DNA from: an uncultured Prevotella sp.
GTDB lineage: Bacteria; Bacteroidota; Bacteroidia; Bacteroidales; Bacteroidaceae
Direction of reading: 5' to 3'
NCBI GenBank assembly: GCA_900556795.1
Contig: USQD01000145.1
Span: 1-5,545 of the forward strand
Length of the DNA stretch: 5,545 nt
Positions 1 through 5,446 of this stretch are shown here, one piece after another. The position numbers and the translations under genes were made by a program. Numbering within the stretch: position 1 is the first letter of the stretch; the number at the start of each line of letters is the position of its first letter. The notes beneath the pieces are model-generated. The model saw only the letters and a program-made list of their open reading frames with translations, made no database searches and had not been told where the DNA came from.

Positions 1-42
1 GTAAAAAACTTGGCTAAAAGAATTGAAACGAAAACAATTTGA
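1..42 (+). CDS. Possible C-terminal tail of an upstream gene (partial)
   Basis: Frame 1 is open from the window edge for 13 codons (VKNLAKRIETKTI) and ends in TGA at 40-42, while the other two plus frames stop almost at once. The Lys-rich tail is plausible as a protein C-terminus on the same strand as the lipoprotein gene. A 13-codon open stretch is common by chance, so this is only a suggestion, and no family can be named. If it is real, about 105 bases separate it from the next start codon, and the hairpin at 125-172 could be its terminator. Confidence 0.25.
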   Translation, partial: VKNLAKRIETKTI

Positions 43-124
43 TATAAGCGTAATTTATTAATGCTGACGGTTGTTGGCTCATCCATCTTTGCCTTGTTTA
101 TGTAGAATCAGATACAATAATAAT

Positions 125-172
125 TCCCTTTTTCCGTTTTTATAGATATGAAACGGAAAAAGGGATTTTTTT
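125..172 (+). terminator. Intrinsic-terminator-like hairpin enclosing the start codon of the lipoprotein gene
   Basis: The left arm TCCCTTTTTCCGTTT (125-139) and right arm AAACGGAAAAAGGGA (151-165) are perfect 15-bp complements around an 11-base loop (140-150). Seven Ts follow directly (166-172). This is the form of a Rho-independent terminator on the plus strand. The ATG at 148-150 lies in the loop, and codons 2-6 (KRKKG) form the right arm. It may end transcription from upstream, or act as an attenuator whose folding competes with translation initiation. The structure is seen directly; the function is inferred. Confidence 0.6.
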
Positions 173-1668
173 ATATAGTAGGTTGTGGAGCGCTGGCGGC
201 TGCGATGCTGTCGGGATGTGCGGAAGACGAGAGTTTCTCTACGTCTCGGAGCGATGTGCTCTCATTTTCAGTAGATTCCGTATCGCTCGATACCACGTTC
301 TCCAATGTACCTACGCCTACCGCCTCTTTCTGGGTGTATAATCGGGCAGGCAAGGGCTTGCGATGTTCTTCGGTGCGACTGGAAAAGGGCAATCAGACGG
401 GCTTCCGCGTCAATGTGGATGGTACGTATCTGGGCGAGGCGGCAGGTTATCAGACTCAGGATGTGGAGGTAAGGAAGGGCGATAGCATCCGTGTCTTCAT
501 CGAACTTACCTCGCGCACGCAGCATCAGGATACGCCCCGGAAGGTGGAGGATAACCTGGTGTTCACCCTGGAGAGTGGGGTGCAGCAGAAGATGAATCTC
601 TATGCCTATTCCTGGGATGCGCTGATGATGCGCAATGCCAGGATCAGCCGCGATTCGCTCCTCCAGTCGTCCAAGCCGGTGGTGGTGTATGGTGGTATCC
701 GGGTAGACAGTCTGGCTACGCTTACCGTGGGTGCCGGCACGCAGCTCTTTTTCCATGAAGATGCCGGCATGCAGGTCTACGGCACGCTCAAGGTGAAGGG
801 CGAGGCGGGCAAGGAAGTAGTGATGAGGGGCGACCGGTTGGACCGCATGTTCCCTTATCTGCCTTACGACCGCACTCCGGGTCAGTGGCAGGGCATCGAG
901 TTGATGTCTTCTTCCTATGACAACGAGATTTCCTATGCCGATATTCATAGTGCCTATTCTGCGTTGAAGGTGGATTCGGGTGATGTTAGCCGGCAGAAGC
1001 TGCTCCTGCAGAATTCTTCGGTTCATAACAACCAGGGTTGGGGCGTTCTGATTGATTCAGCCAAGGTGCAGATTCATGATTGCCAGCTGAGCAATGCTTT
1101 GCTCTCTCCGCTCTTCGTGCATGGCGGTGATGTGGAGGTTAACGGTTGTACCATTGCTCAGTTTTATCCTTTTGATGGCAGAAGGTCTACGGCTCTCGGT
1201 TTCCAGTATCCGCTCCCTCAGCTCACGGTGCGCAATTCTCTGATTACGGGCTATCATGATGATGAGGTGGTTTGGACACCACCGTCTTCTTCTTCCGAAA
1301 GTGCTTCCGGGGATGGTTCCTCTTCCGGTGGTTCGTCTTCCGGTGGTTCTTCTGCGGAGATTCCTTTCAATTTCCTCTTCGACCATTGCGTGTTGCGCAC
1401 GGAGAAGATGCAGACGGACGACAGTCTGAAGTTTACCAATGTCATTTATGAGGATGTGAAGGATACCACGATGTATGGCGAGAAGCATTTCGTGCTGTTC
1501 GATACCGATAATCTGAAGTATGATTTCCGTCTTCGCAAGGAGTCGGCAGCGATAGGAAAGGCTGATCCGGCTACCTCATTGCCTGTAGACAGGAACGGGT
1601 TGAGGAGAAAGGAGACGCCTGATGCCGGCTGCTATGAGTCGGAGTATGAGAATGGGGAGGAGGAGTAG
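148..1668 (+). CDS. Right-handed parallel beta-helix lipoprotein, probably outer-membrane/surface
   Basis: A 506-residue lipoprotein of a Bacteroidales family; its molecular role is unknown. The N-terminus has a basic KRKK stretch, a hydrophobic core and the lipobox LSGC with the acylated Cys at residue 24. The next residues, AEDE, are acidic and resemble the lipoprotein export signal that sends Bacteroidetes lipoproteins to the cell surface. Residues 30-160 look like a beta-sandwich ending in 'LYAYSWDAL'. Residues 175-440 read as beta-helix coils with the family-typical stretch 'GTQLFFHEDAGMQVYGTLKV' and 'YDRTPGQWQGIEL'. The C-terminus ('ESAAIGKADP', then 'PDAGCYE') matches the usual end of such beta-helix proteins. 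A Ser/Gly-rich loop at 380-403 interrupts the helix. The start at 148 is required by the signal peptide, even though the ATG lies in a hairpin loop. The stop codon directly abuts the next gene, so the two are probably co-transcribed. The family call is firm; substrate and function are not known. Confidence 0.9.
   Translation: MKRKKGFFYIVGCGALAAAMLSGCAEDESFSTSRSDVLSFSVDSVSLDTTFSNVPTPTASFWVYNRAGKGLRCSSVRLEKGNQTGFRVNVDGTYLGEAAGYQTQDVEVRKGDSIRVFIELTSRTQHQDTPRKVEDNLVFTLESGVQQKMNLYAYSWDALMMRNARISRDSLLQSSKPVVVYGGIRVDSLATLTVGAGTQLFFHEDAGMQVYGTLKVKGEAGKEVVMRGDRLDRMFPYLPYDRTPGQWQGIELMSSSYDNEISYADIHSAYSALKVDSGDVSRQKLLLQNSSVHNNQGWGVLIDSAKVQIHDCQLSNALLSPLFVHGGDVEVNGCTIAQFYPFDGRRSTALGFQYPLPQLTVRNSLITGYHDDEVVWTPPSSSSESASGDGSSSGGSSSGGSSAEIPFNFLFDHCVLRTEKMQTDDSLKFTNVIYEDVKDTTMYGEKHFVLFDTDNLKYDFRLRKESAAIGKADPATSLPVDRNGLRRKETPDAGCYESEYENGEEE
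1285..1356 (+). repeat. Ser/Gly-coding low-complexity repeat in the beta-helix gene
   Basis: This tract encodes residues 380-403, almost only Ser and Gly with one Asp, one Glu and two Ala. Two adjacent 15-bp units, TCTTCCGGTGGTTCG (1321-1335) and TCTTCCGGTGGTTCT (1336-1350), differ only at the last base. Degenerate Ser/Gly codons lie upstream. It reads as an expanded, flexible loop between beta-strands ('VVWTPP' before, 'IPFNFLFDHC' after). Confidence 0.85.
1654..1665 (+). promoter_or_regulatory. Possible Shine-Dalgarno-like site for the TPR gene
   Basis: GGGGAGGAGGAG lies just upstream of the ATG at 1669 and also encodes the Glu-rich end of the lipoprotein. The spacing would suit a Shine-Dalgarno site. 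Bacteroidetes generally rely little on such sites, and termination-reinitiation across the directly adjacent TAG/ATG may matter more. Confidence 0.35.
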
Positions 1669-2466
1669 ATGAAGTTTAGGGTATTGGTTGGCAGCCTGCT
1701 TGTCTGGGGGAGTTTGCCGGGTTGGGCAATGCCGGGTTGGGCAATGTCGGATTGTTCAAAGCCGGATTGTTCAATGCCGGGGGTGGGAACTTTAGCCCTT
1801 TCTGGGTCTAGGAGTTCTTGTGCTTTCAGCCTATCCTTGGAGCACTCGAAAAAGATAGAAGAAAGCCCCTCTTTTCAAGAGAAGAAGGGTGATAGGAAGG
1901 CGGATGCCGAGCAGCTTGCTAGGGCATTGGATTACTTTTCTTCCGAGAAGTTTCATGAGTGCTTGGTGTTGCTCCAGCCGCTCAACAGGCGTTATAAGCT
2001 AAATCCCCGCTACCGGGCTTATCTGGCGGTGTGCCTGTATTACGAATGGGAGTATGCCGAAGCCATCCGGCTTTTTGATGAGGTGATTCCGTTGTTGCAG
2101 GGTGTGGCTCCCCATGAGCTTTCTCTCTATTACTGGATGGATGCCGAGAGTTGTTTTGCGCTCCAGCAATATGACCGTGCCTTGCCGCTCTACGAGAAGA
2201 TGCTGCCGCTCTGCAGGGATAATGAGAAGCCTGATGCCTATTATCGCCTGGGCTTCTGCCATCTCTTCGCAGCAGAAAGTTCGGAGGCTTCTTCTTCAGA
2301 AAAGGCTTCGGGTTCTTCGGAAAGTTCGGAGGCTTCCAATGCAGAAAGGAAGAAGGCGAAGGAATGTTTCGAGCTTTCCCTGGAAGGATATTTAAAGTAT
2401 AGGAATACTCCCAATGAAAAGGCAAGAATCGCCCAGATTCGCCACATGATAGGAGGATTGAAATAA
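1669..2466 (+). CDS. Exported tetratricopeptide-repeat (TPR) protein
   Basis: A 265-residue protein of unknown specific role; TPR arrays usually bind partner proteins. The N-terminus (MKFR, then a hydrophobic core to about residue 16) is a likely Sec signal peptide, which favours the start at 1669 over the later in-frame Mets at 21, 26 and 36. Residues 17-38 are five-residue repeats (PGWAM twice, then SDCSK, PDCSM), so the cleavage point is ambiguous. Residues 39-80 look disordered. TPR-like helix pairs follow at about 82-112, 113-147, 150-183 and 188-244, with typical patterns such as 'YAEAIRLFDEV' and 'YDRALPLYEKM'. The last pair is split by a Ser/Glu/Ala-rich insert at 201-225. The ATG follows the lipoprotein stop with no gap, so the two are probably translated from one mRNA and may work together in the envelope. 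A strong hairpin terminator follows. The TPR assignment is confident; function is unassigned. Confidence 0.88.
   Translation: MKFRVLVGSLLVWGSLPGWAMPGWAMSDCSKPDCSMPGVGTLALSGSRSSCAFSLSLEHSKKIEESPSFQEKKGDRKADAEQLARALDYFSSEKFHECLVLLQPLNRRYKLNPRYRAYLAVCLYYEWEYAEAIRLFDEVIPLLQGVAPHELSLYYWMDAESCFALQQYDRALPLYEKMLPLCRDNEKPDAYYRLGFCHLFAAESSEASSSEKASGSSESSEASNAERKKAKECFELSLEGYLKYRNTPNEKARIAQIRHMIGGLK
1717..1786 (+). repeat. Imperfect 15-bp tandem repeat at the signal-peptide end of the TPR gene
   Basis: Four 15-bp units and a partial fifth: CCGGGTTGGGCAATG (1717-1731), an identical copy (1732-1746), TCGGATTGTTCAAAG (1747-1761), CCGGATTGTTCAATG (1762-1776), and the start of another (1777-1786). They encode PGWAM, PGWAM, SDCSK, PDCSM, PG. 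The unit is five codons, so copy-number change keeps the frame. Confidence 0.9.
2269..2343 (+). repeat. Ser/Glu/Ala-coding repeat inside a TPR helix pair
   Basis: This tract encodes residues 201-225. The 17-bp sequence GAAAGTTCGGAGGCTTC occurs at 2275-2291 and again at 2320-2336, exactly 45 bases (15 codons) apart, giving ESSEAS twice. The protein reads as a helix before it ('AYYRLGFCHLF') and another after it ('KKAKECFELSLEGYLKY'), so it appears to be an expanded turn between the two helices of one TPR. Confidence 0.85.
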
Positions 2467-2471
2467 GACAG

Positions 2472-2511
2472 AAACTCCCGCTAGGCTTTTCCGATTGCCT
2501 AGCGGGAGTTT
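2472..2511. terminator. Bidirectional hairpin terminator between convergent genes
   Basis: AAACTCCCGCTAGGC (2472-2486) and GCCTAGCGGGAGTTT (2497-2511) form a perfect, GC-rich 15-bp stem with a 10-base loop. It begins six bases after the TPR stop codon and lies about 20 bases past the cdd stop codon on the other strand. The T-rich flanks are short on both sides (TTTTGTT on plus, TTTCTGTCTT on minus). Position and stem strength make it the shared end of both transcription units. Confidence 0.85.
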
Positions 2512-2530
2512 TGTTGATGATGAATTCCCT

Positions 2531-3013
2531 TTATTCCTTCATATTCGCATCCACGAAAGAGAAGGGGAGGAGGTCCTTGATGCTGTGGAAGCAGAAGATG
2601 CCATTCTCACCATAAAGCAGGATGCGGACGGGCTGCTGATAGCGGTCCTCCATCTCCAATATCACCTGGCGGCAGGCACCGCATGGCGAAATAGGCGACT
2701 TGAGGAAACCGTTCTCATTGCGGGCGGCTATCGCCAAGGTGGTAATCGCCAACTCCGGATAATAGCTCTGCGCACCAAAGATGGCACTGCGCTCGGCACA
2801 CAGTCCCGATGGGAATGCCGCATTCTCCTGATTGGCGCCTATCACCATTTTGCCATCGGCAAGAAGACAGGCTGCACCTACGTAGAAATGGCTGTAGTTG
2901 GCATAAGCGTGATTCGTAGCGTCCATCGCCTTCTTCACCAACTCCTGCTCTGTTTCGCTCAACTCCGAGAGCTCAGCTATCTGGTATTGGATCTTTAATT
3001 CTTTCTCTTTCAT
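2531..3013 (-). CDS. cdd: Cytidine deaminase (zinc-dependent, homotetrameric type)
   Basis: Cytosolic enzyme of pyrimidine salvage that deaminates cytidine and deoxycytidine to uridine and deoxyuridine. The 160-residue protein has the complete active site. 'CAER' supplies zinc ligand Cys72 and catalytic Glu74; 'PCGAC' supplies ligands Cys111 and Cys114. 'GANQEN' (59-64) matches the ribose-binding N-x-E motif, and 'YSHFYVGAA' (40-48) the conserved start of the fold. Cys in place of His as first ligand and the short length fit the tetrameric class. About 20 residues precede the core found in 130-residue relatives. No signal peptide is seen. It is last in the minus-strand cluster, 154 bases after the M64 gene, and that gap is largely occupied by a minisatellite. 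It could be read from an upstream promoter or its own; I see no convincing promoter box in the gap. Confidence 0.96.
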   Translation of the reverse strand: MKEKELKIQYQIAELSELSETEQELVKKAMDATNHAYANYSHFYVGAACLLADGKMVIGANQENAAFPSGLCAERSAIFGAQSYYPELAITTLAIAARNENGFLKSPISPCGACRQVILEMEDRYQQPVRILLYGENGIFCFHSIKDLLPFSFVDANMKE

Positions 3014-3060
3014 AAGTTTCTCTTTTATAGGTTTTTATTTCGACTCTCTTTCTATACAAG

Positions 3061-3200
3061 GCAGAATCCGCTCATCTACTTCATGCAGAATCCGCTCGTC
3101 TGCTTCATGCAAAATCTGCTCTTCTGCTTCATAATCCGATGAACTGCATAAAGCAGAAACCGCTCATTTACTTCGTATAGAAATCGATGATCTGCTTCAA
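3061..3200 (-). repeat. 24-bp minisatellite spanning the 3' end of the M64 peptidase gene
   Basis: Six contiguous units fill 140 bases. On the plus strand they are 3061-3084, 3085-3108 and 3109-3132 (24 bp, closely alike), a shortened 20-base unit at 3133-3152, then 3153-3176 and 3177-3200. On the minus strand the outer units read ATGAAGCAGACGAGCGGATTCTGC-like with a variable third codon. The two units nearest the gene are coding: 3200-3177 encodes LKQIIDFY, and 3176-3153 encodes TK followed by the TAA stop. The 20-base unit matches the coding unit at about 15 of 20 positions. There are no intervening spacers, so this is not a CRISPR array. Confidence 0.85.
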
Positions 3201-4457
3201 TGCATCCTGGCATACGGCGCAGAACTCCGGAGTGTCATTGATGCGCATGCGGCAATCCTGAACGCCACGGTATACGCCCTTAGGACTGTATCCGGCACCC
3301 TCGAAGACGCCCACCTTGGTCTTTGCCACCTTCTCGTTCTTTGACAATGGAGTAGGAACCTTGGTGCCCTTCTTGATCATGTTCTCCCATTTTCCGTGGA
3401 AATCGGCAAGGGTGGTGATGTTCTTCTCCCATGGCTCCACATCATGTGGATACATCGGAATCTGCTCTGACTCGTAGGCATACTCATCTGCAAGACCGGC
3501 AAATGAATGGCCGAACTCATGAACCACTACCGGCTTGAACCACTGCTGGTGGCAGGTGGTGAGGTTGTAGGAGTTGAGGATGCCGCCGCCACCGTATTTC
3601 TCTGAATTCACGAGAACGATGATGTGCTCGTATGGCGTACCAGCCAGCCAGTTGTGCAGGTCCTTCAGGTGCAGGGTGGTCAGGTAACGGTCGCTGTAGA
3701 AGGTATCGAAATGGGAGCTGAGTGCCGTCTTGTGCCAGATGCCCTTGGATGGGATACTAGGTCCGCTTTCCTGCGATGGCGACTTCACGGCAACGATGTT
3801 GAAGCGGTCTCTCATGCTCTTGAACGGCTCGTGGGCGAAGATAGCTTCCGTAGCCTCCTTGGCATCCTTCAGGAAGACAGGCATTTCTGCCTCGGTGTAG
3901 CCCTCAGCCACGTAGGCGATGTGGATACACTTGGTGGTATCGGCAGCCTGCTGCAGGGTTTCGTAAGGAGTAGGCTGGTTGCCCATCTGATGGATGAGGA
4001 TGTCCTTTGGAGCCACCTGATGGGTGAGCGATGTCATCACTTCGCGTCGGTTGTTGCGCAGGTCAACGGTGATGTCTACCGTATCCTTTGGCATTGGTAC
4101 GAGGAATACGTTTTCGAAACTCTGTGTATTCTTCTCTGATTCCGGATAGGAGAGCCATTCCTGGAAGAGGGTGGAGAAGGAGTTGCGGTAGATGACCTTG
4201 CCCGTGCGATGGTCGCGGACGGTAATCTGTCCGTTGCCCTCAACAGGCAGTTCAGCCAGTCGCTGGTGCTTTCCGTACCATCGTGGCATCACGTTCAGCT
4301 GGTCCACGGCAATCATCTGCGTCTGCTTGTTGCCGGCAAAGGTGTAGTCTACTCGCAGCGTCTTGTCTACGAAATAATCGTCAAAGTTCTGCGCCTGGAT
4401 TGTGCTGGGCGCCAGCAGCATCGCCATGGTGGCGAGGGATAATATCATTTTCTTCAT
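3168..4457 (-). CDS. Secreted M64-family zinc metallopeptidase ('IgA peptidase M64')
   Basis: A 429-residue exported metallopeptidase. A signal peptide (MKK, hydrophobic core, likely cleavage near Ala22-Gln23) without a lipobox implies periplasmic or secreted location. Residues 24-150 fit the beta-rich N-terminal domain of M64 proteins. The catalytic domain (about 175-427) carries HEFGH at 313-317, with His313 and His317 as zinc ligands, Glu314 as catalytic base, and Asp324 of 'GLADEY' as the probable third ligand. Near the end, 'GAGYSPKGVYRG', 'DCRMR' (Cys402) and 'FCAVC' (Cys413, Cys416) match the conserved C-terminal part of the family. The family is named for a Clostridium ramosum protease that cleaves human IgA, but most Bacteroidetes members have unproved substrates, so IgA cleavage should not be assumed. 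The gene lies 58 bases after the glucosaminidase gene on the same strand. Its stop codon sits inside a 24-bp minisatellite. Confidence 0.93.
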   Translation of the reverse strand: MKKMILSLATMAMLLAPSTIQAQNFDDYFVDKTLRVDYTFAGNKQTQMIAVDQLNVMPRWYGKHQRLAELPVEGNGQITVRDHRTGKVIYRNSFSTLFQEWLSYPESEKNTQSFENVFLVPMPKDTVDITVDLRNNRREVMTSLTHQVAPKDILIHQMGNQPTPYETLQQAADTTKCIHIAYVAEGYTEAEMPVFLKDAKEATEAIFAHEPFKSMRDRFNIVAVKSPSQESGPSIPSKGIWHKTALSSHFDTFYSDRYLTTLHLKDLHNWLAGTPYEHIIVLVNSEKYGGGGILNSYNLTTCHQQWFKPVVVHEFGHSFAGLADEYAYESEQIPMYPHDVEPWEKNITTLADFHGKWENMIKKGTKVPTPLSKNEKVAKTKVGVFEGAGYSPKGVYRGVQDCRMRINDTPEFCAVCQDALKQIIDFYTK

Positions 4458-4473
4458 TGTCTTTTCATTTGAA

Positions 4474-4497
4474 ATTCACATTCACATTCACATTTCG
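4474..4497 (-). repeat. Hexanucleotide tandem repeat in the leader of the M64 gene
   Basis: ATTCAC occurs three times in a row on the plus strand (4474-4491), followed by a degenerate copy ATTTCG (4492-4497). On the coding strand this reads GTGAAT repeated, ending 16 bases before the M64 ATG. It fills much of the 58-base gap after the glucosaminidase stop. No function is evident. Confidence 0.8.
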
Positions 4498-4515
4498 TTC
4501 ACATTTCACCAAAAA

Positions 4516-5442
4516 CTATCTCACTCTCAGCCTGTCGCCTATTCTGAGCTTGTAGTCAGCAGGGAGATGGTTCTTCTTGTAGAGATACTTCATGCGCATG
4601 CCATACTTCTGCGAGATGGTGTACATGCTTTCTCCCGGCTGAACCACGTGTGGACGTCGCTTGTACTGCTTAGGCGCCTTCTTGCGCTTCTTCTTCAGAT
4701 AGATGATGTCGCCCTTCTTCAGCACGTCGTGCTTGTCGCGCTCGTTGTATCTTGCCAGTTTTCTCCAGCTGATGCCCACTTCCTTGCCCAATGCCTTGAA
4801 GGTATCTCCCTCGCGGGCATAGAGATAGTAGTTGTCGTTGAACAGGTAGATAGGGTGCAGCAGTCCCTGACCGTTGATAGGCTGGTCGGTGCCGCTATGG
4901 TTTGCCATGAAGCGGTCGTAGCGTTTTGCCTTGTCGTAATCGAAGAGCTTGTAGAGTTCGATGATCTGTATCAGCTTGTTGGCATACTGCGGATTGGTGG
5001 CATAGCCGCAAGCCTTCAGTCCTCTCGCCCAACCCTTGTAGTCGGTCTGCGAGAGCTGGAACAGGCGGGAGTAGCGTGGCTGGTTGGCAAGAAACTTGCT
5101 ATGGTCTTCGTAGCTGCCTCTTGCGTCACGGTATACTCTGAAGCATTCGCCCCGGGCATCGTCGTCATGATACTGTGTAGGACCGATCCAGTCATGGCAT
5201 TTGATGCCGAAGTGGTTGTTGCCCTGGCGTACGAGGTCGCTTCTGCCGGCTGCGCTCTCGAAGAGTCCCTGTGCAAGGGTGATGCTGGCAGGTATGCGGT
5301 AACGTAGCATCTGTTCGATGGCTAGGTCCTTATACTGGTTGATGTATGTCTGATAGGTCTGATTCCATCTCATCTGCGCCCCCGAAGAGAGTGCGCAGGT
5401 TGATAGCAAAAAGGCCAGAAAATATGTCTTTATTCGATTCAT
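4516..5442 (-). CDS. GH73-type glucosaminidase (peptidoglycan hydrolase) with two LysM domains
   Basis: A 308-residue envelope enzyme predicted to cleave the glycan chains of peptidoglycan at N-acetylglucosamine, for remodelling or cell separation. The signal peptide has a hydrophobic stretch at 7-20 and a likely signal peptidase I site after Ala22. The glucosaminidase (FlgJ/GH73-like) domain covers about 30-168. 'ITLAQGLFESAAGRSDL' contains the likely catalytic Glu62, and 'NNHFGIKC', 'FRVY', 'SYEDHSKFL' and 'LKACGYATNPQYANKLIQII' are typical of the family. A degenerate LysM lies at about 206-249 ('YAREGDTFKALGKEVGISWR') and a clear one at 265-307 ('HVVQPGESMYTISQKYG' to 'RIGDRLRV'). A strongly basic linker, KKKRKKAPKQYKRRP (250-264), joins them. 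It is first in the minus-strand cluster. The start is fixed by the signal peptide and has a possible promoter box only a few bases upstream. Confidence 0.95.
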   Translation of the reverse strand: MNRIKTYFLAFLLSTCALSSGAQMRWNQTYQTYINQYKDLAIEQMLRYRIPASITLAQGLFESAAGRSDLVRQGNNHFGIKCHDWIGPTQYHDDDARGECFRVYRDARGSYEDHSKFLANQPRYSRLFQLSQTDYKGWARGLKACGYATNPQYANKLIQIIELYKLFDYDKAKRYDRFMANHSGTDQPINGQGLLHPIYLFNDNYYLYAREGDTFKALGKEVGISWRKLARYNERDKHDVLKKGDIIYLKKKRKKAPKQYKRRPHVVQPGESMYTISQKYGMRMKYLYKKNHLPADYKLRIGDRLRVR

Positions 5443-5446
5443 ACTG

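Noticed and set aside
84..91. CATCTTTG as the -7 promoter box of the lipoprotein gene
   Set aside because: It differs from TAnnTTTG at the first base and has no TTG at the proper -33 spacing; TTG at 71-73 and 74-76 is too close. It remains a weak possibility only.
268..1026. A 252-codon minus-strand open frame within the beta-helix lipoprotein gene
   Set aside because: The translation is rich in His, Arg and Ile, as expected from the complement of a real gene, with no domain and no promoter. The plus-strand lipoprotein is clearly genuine.
2495..2998. A 167-codon plus-strand open frame opposite cdd
   Set aside because: It would begin inside the terminator loop and is fully antisense to a cytidine deaminase with an intact active site.
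3076..3132. An 18-codon minus-strand frame in the minisatellite (MKQKSRFCMKQTSGFCMK)
   Set aside because: It is a by-product of the 24-bp unit, which has ATG at one end and a stop variant in the third codon; no initiation signal or conservation can be shown.
3122..3158. Inverted repeat TTCTGCTT / AAGCAGAA after the M64 stop as a terminator
   Set aside because: The stem is only 8 bp with a 21-base loop and no T-run, and it arises from neighbouring minisatellite units.
3061..3200. CRISPR array
   Set aside because: The units are directly adjacent with no unique spacers, the repeat is not palindromic, and part of it is coding sequence.
4402..5307. A 301-codon plus-strand open frame opposite the glucosaminidase and the M64 start
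   Set aside because: It lies antisense to two genes with complete domains and catalytic motifs; its own translation is a hydrophobic Val/Leu-rich shadow with no recognisable family.
5395..5406. LSTC (residues 13-16) as a lipobox in the glucosaminidase
   Set aside because: Thr directly before Cys is atypical for a lipobox, and a normal signal peptidase I site follows at Ala22, so a soluble exported protein is more likely.
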